Origin: Silene latifolia
Lineage: Eukaryota > Streptophyta > Magnoliopsida > Caryophyllales > Caryophyllaceae
DNA length: 64,000 nt
Assembly (NCBI RefSeq): GCF_048544455.1
Contig: NC_133537.1
Coordinates: 20,459,541-20,523,540 of the forward strand
Direction: 5' to 3'
Shown here: piece after piece, positions 62,601 to 64,000 of the stretch
Layout: every line of letters starts with the position of its first letter
How positions within the stretch are numbered: the first letter of the stretch is position 1
The notes under the pieces: generated by a model
What the model was told of the DNA's origin: nothing
Databases searched by the model: none
The model's input: the letters and a program-made list of their open reading frames with translations, nothing else
Program-made: the position numbers and the translations under genes

Positions 62601-63000
62601 TACATTTGTCGGACCGTGTATTATTACGTGGGGTTCGAAGAAACAAAATTCGGTTGCTCTCTCAACTGCTGAAGCCGAATATATTGCTGCAGGACTGGTA
62701 TGTACTCAACTCTTATGGCTTAAGCAACAATTACGTGATTATGGTGTTGACGTAGGATGTATTCCTATTTTGTGTGATAATACTAGTGCAATTATAATTT
62801 CTAAAAATCCCGCACAACATTCACGTACTAAACACATTCAAATAAGACCTCATTTTATTCGAGACCATGTTGAGAAGGGGAATATAAAACTTGAATTTTG
62901 TAGTACTGAAAAACAATGGGCAGACATTTTGACAAAATCATTAGCTAGAGAACGTTTTGAGACTTTACGGTTGGAAATTGGTTTAATCAGTGGTACCTAA
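59689..63000 (+). pseudogene. pol: Pol of SIRE-3 with two in-frame stops
   Basis: Same frame as gag. Protease WYLDSGCSRHMTGD (Asp codon 59716), integrase LWHKRFGHIS and CDTCARC, reverse transcriptase with YVDD intact (62056-62067), RNase [19 protein letters not shown] and a normal end (GLISGT-TAA at 63000). Damage: TAA at 60409 in the integrase, TAA at 61417 in the integrase-RT linker (SIRE-2 has Lys there), and Glu (GAA 60298) in place of the first catalytic Asp of integrase (HMELCGP; SIRE-2 has HMDLCGP). The linker encodes GKVIVDDTITLTQ and TNVIDDVTITLN from two hairpins at 61129-61209. It is otherwise complete. Confidence 0.85.
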
Positions 63001-63545
63001 GCTTCTATATTTGTTCAATTTCCTTATGACTGACTAGTTAAGTTGAGATTATATGACTGTGTCCGTTTATTGCGTTGCATGAATAATTTCGTTTGTAGAA
63101 ATATTTTTATCATAAAATTCTGTTTGTATTTTAGAATTTAATTATTATGCAAACTTATTCCTTATCACAATAAACAAACACACCAAATCTTTTACCTTTC
63201 CAATTCACAAAAATCTTTCCTAATTGCTCTCTTGGTACACGGCTCACACTTCCTATACAAACTCAATTTCCTTATTCTTATCTTTTACCATAATAAATCT
63301 ATCCCTTAAATTCCTATACCTACCATAATTCCTATTCCTAATTAAACACTTACCATAATTCATCTCCACTTGTTAACTCTATACCTAGCCTACACCTATT
63401 TCTACCCCCCCCCCCTTGCGTGTTACCCGTCCAACCAACCCCACTTGCATACTTTTCTTCTTCTCAAAATTTTACCATCATCACAACTCATCTTCTTTAC
63501 ACAACCCATCACCATCACCTCCTTTTTCAAACTATCATCATCATC
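63001..63545 (+). other. Spacer between pol and the envelope-like ORF of SIRE-3
   Basis: AT-rich, then C-rich with a run of ten C at about 63406-63415, leading to the start codon at 63546. No gene. Confidence 0.6.
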
Positions 63546-64000
63546 ATGAATCCAACCCATGCAAAAAATACCCGATCTTCAACCCGTCACCACCAAAACC
63601 GCCCCTTTTATAACCAAACATCACCACTACCACCACATGATCCTAGTTTAACTAATTGTCCTTCACCACAACTAAACCAAACTACACCCATGTTTCGTTG
63701 TCGGGACGAGTCGGTGTCCGAAGGCAAAAGACGTCGTCTTTTCAAAGGAAAAAATAAGGTAGTTGTCGATGAAAGTGAAGCTTTGGAGGAACCCGAGGTT
63801 ATAGTTCGGAATGGTGTTGCTCGTACCTTGCTTAGGGATGTTTCGAAAGCCGCGACCAAGGAAGGGTTAAATCGTGTTCGGCTTACTCATGACGAAAGTA
63901 TCCTAGTTAATCGAGTTTTGAGGTACTCCATTCATGGTGGAAGGTATTATCCGAAATCTTGGTTGGTTAATGTTCCCGCTCTTGCTTTCTTTGTTAATTT
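63546..64000 (+). CDS. Envelope-like protein of SIRE-3, N-terminal part
   Basis: Open from ATGAATCCAACCCATGC to the window end (151 codons). The N-terminus is His/Asn/Pro-rich; a basic EGKRRRLFKGKNK patch could be a nuclear signal (inference). YSIHGGRYYPKSWL then ALAFFVN aligns with the AQYRIHAGRVYSVDWL and ALGFFSNF block of the SIRE-2 protein. Start chosen as the first ATG in frame in the same relative place as in SIRE-2. Confidence 0.7.
   Translation, partial: MNPTHAKNTRSSTRHHQNRPFYNQTSPLPPHDPSLTNCPSPQLNQTTPMFRCRDESVSEGKRRRLFKGKNKVVVDESEALEEPEVIVRNGVARTLLRDVSKAATKEGLNRVRLTHDESILVNRVLRYSIHGGRYYPKSWLVNVPALAFFVN

Larger units (their letters stand above)
55579..64000 (+). mobile_element. SIRE-3: young SIRE/Maximus-like copia, continuing past the window
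   Basis: 5' LTR, primer site, gag, pol and the start of an envelope-like ORF, in one orientation. No frameshift was found in over 5.7 kb of coding sequence; only in-frame stops. The 3' LTR is outside the window. Confidence 0.9.

Overview
The window looks like a repeat-dominated stretch of a plant nuclear genome, probably a eudicot. The evidence is Athila-type Ty3/gypsy and SIRE/Maximus-type Ty1/copia retrotransposons, AT-rich spacers with (TA)n tracts, and TATAAATA promoters in the LTRs. I found no bacterial genes, rRNA, tRNA or CRISPR. The only hints of ordinary host coding sequence are short exon-like pieces on the minus strand at 180-818 and 10889-11546, on either side of the first retrotransposon.

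Layout. (1) 1-1125: host flank with exon-like segments. (2) 1126-10877: a complete LTR element with target-site duplication GTATG. It has a 3.2 kb 3' LTR, a 5' LTR shortened by a 2.2 kb internal deletion, and an interior with only a decayed gag and many small hairpins (Tat-like, gag-only, non-autonomous). (3) 10883-12254: host flank. (4) 12255-27341: at least five related elements (called A, B, C, E, D here). They sit in (TA)n/(GA)n tracts, have GAGTCC-type terminal inverted repeats, and are packed with short GTGTAA/TTACAC-centred repeats; A is a 4 kb foldback palindrome. A 0.5 kb host segment is duplicated on both sides of A and B. The 5' end of a SIRE-like copia (SIRE-1, 21067-23231) lies between C and E.

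(5) 27426-40614: an Athila-like gypsy element without its 5' LTR. It keeps a 1901-codon gag-pol, an array of covarying CCGGCAG hairpins, an Athila ORF and a 3' LTR. (6) 40615-49823: SIRE-2, missing its 5' end, with decayed gag-pol but an open envelope-like ORF and a 3' LTR. (7) 49824-55310: a decayed copia of another lineage, also missing its 5' LTR. Its 3' LTR carries an ATG followed by a splice donor that matches an acceptor in front of gag. (8) 55579-64000: SIRE-3, a young element with 5' LTR, PBS, gag, pol and the start of its envelope-like ORF; it runs off the window.

The gag, pol and envelope-like genes of each retrotransposon form the usual particle, replication/integration and accessory modules, but no copy here looks fully functional. 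The most notable unexplained structures are the foldback family with GTGTAA arrays, the covarying hairpins of the Athila element, recurring GTTATAG/CTATAAC inverted repeats along the SIRE elements, and the possible spliced start codon of the other copia. All similarity statements come from reading the sequence by eye; no alignment or database search was run.
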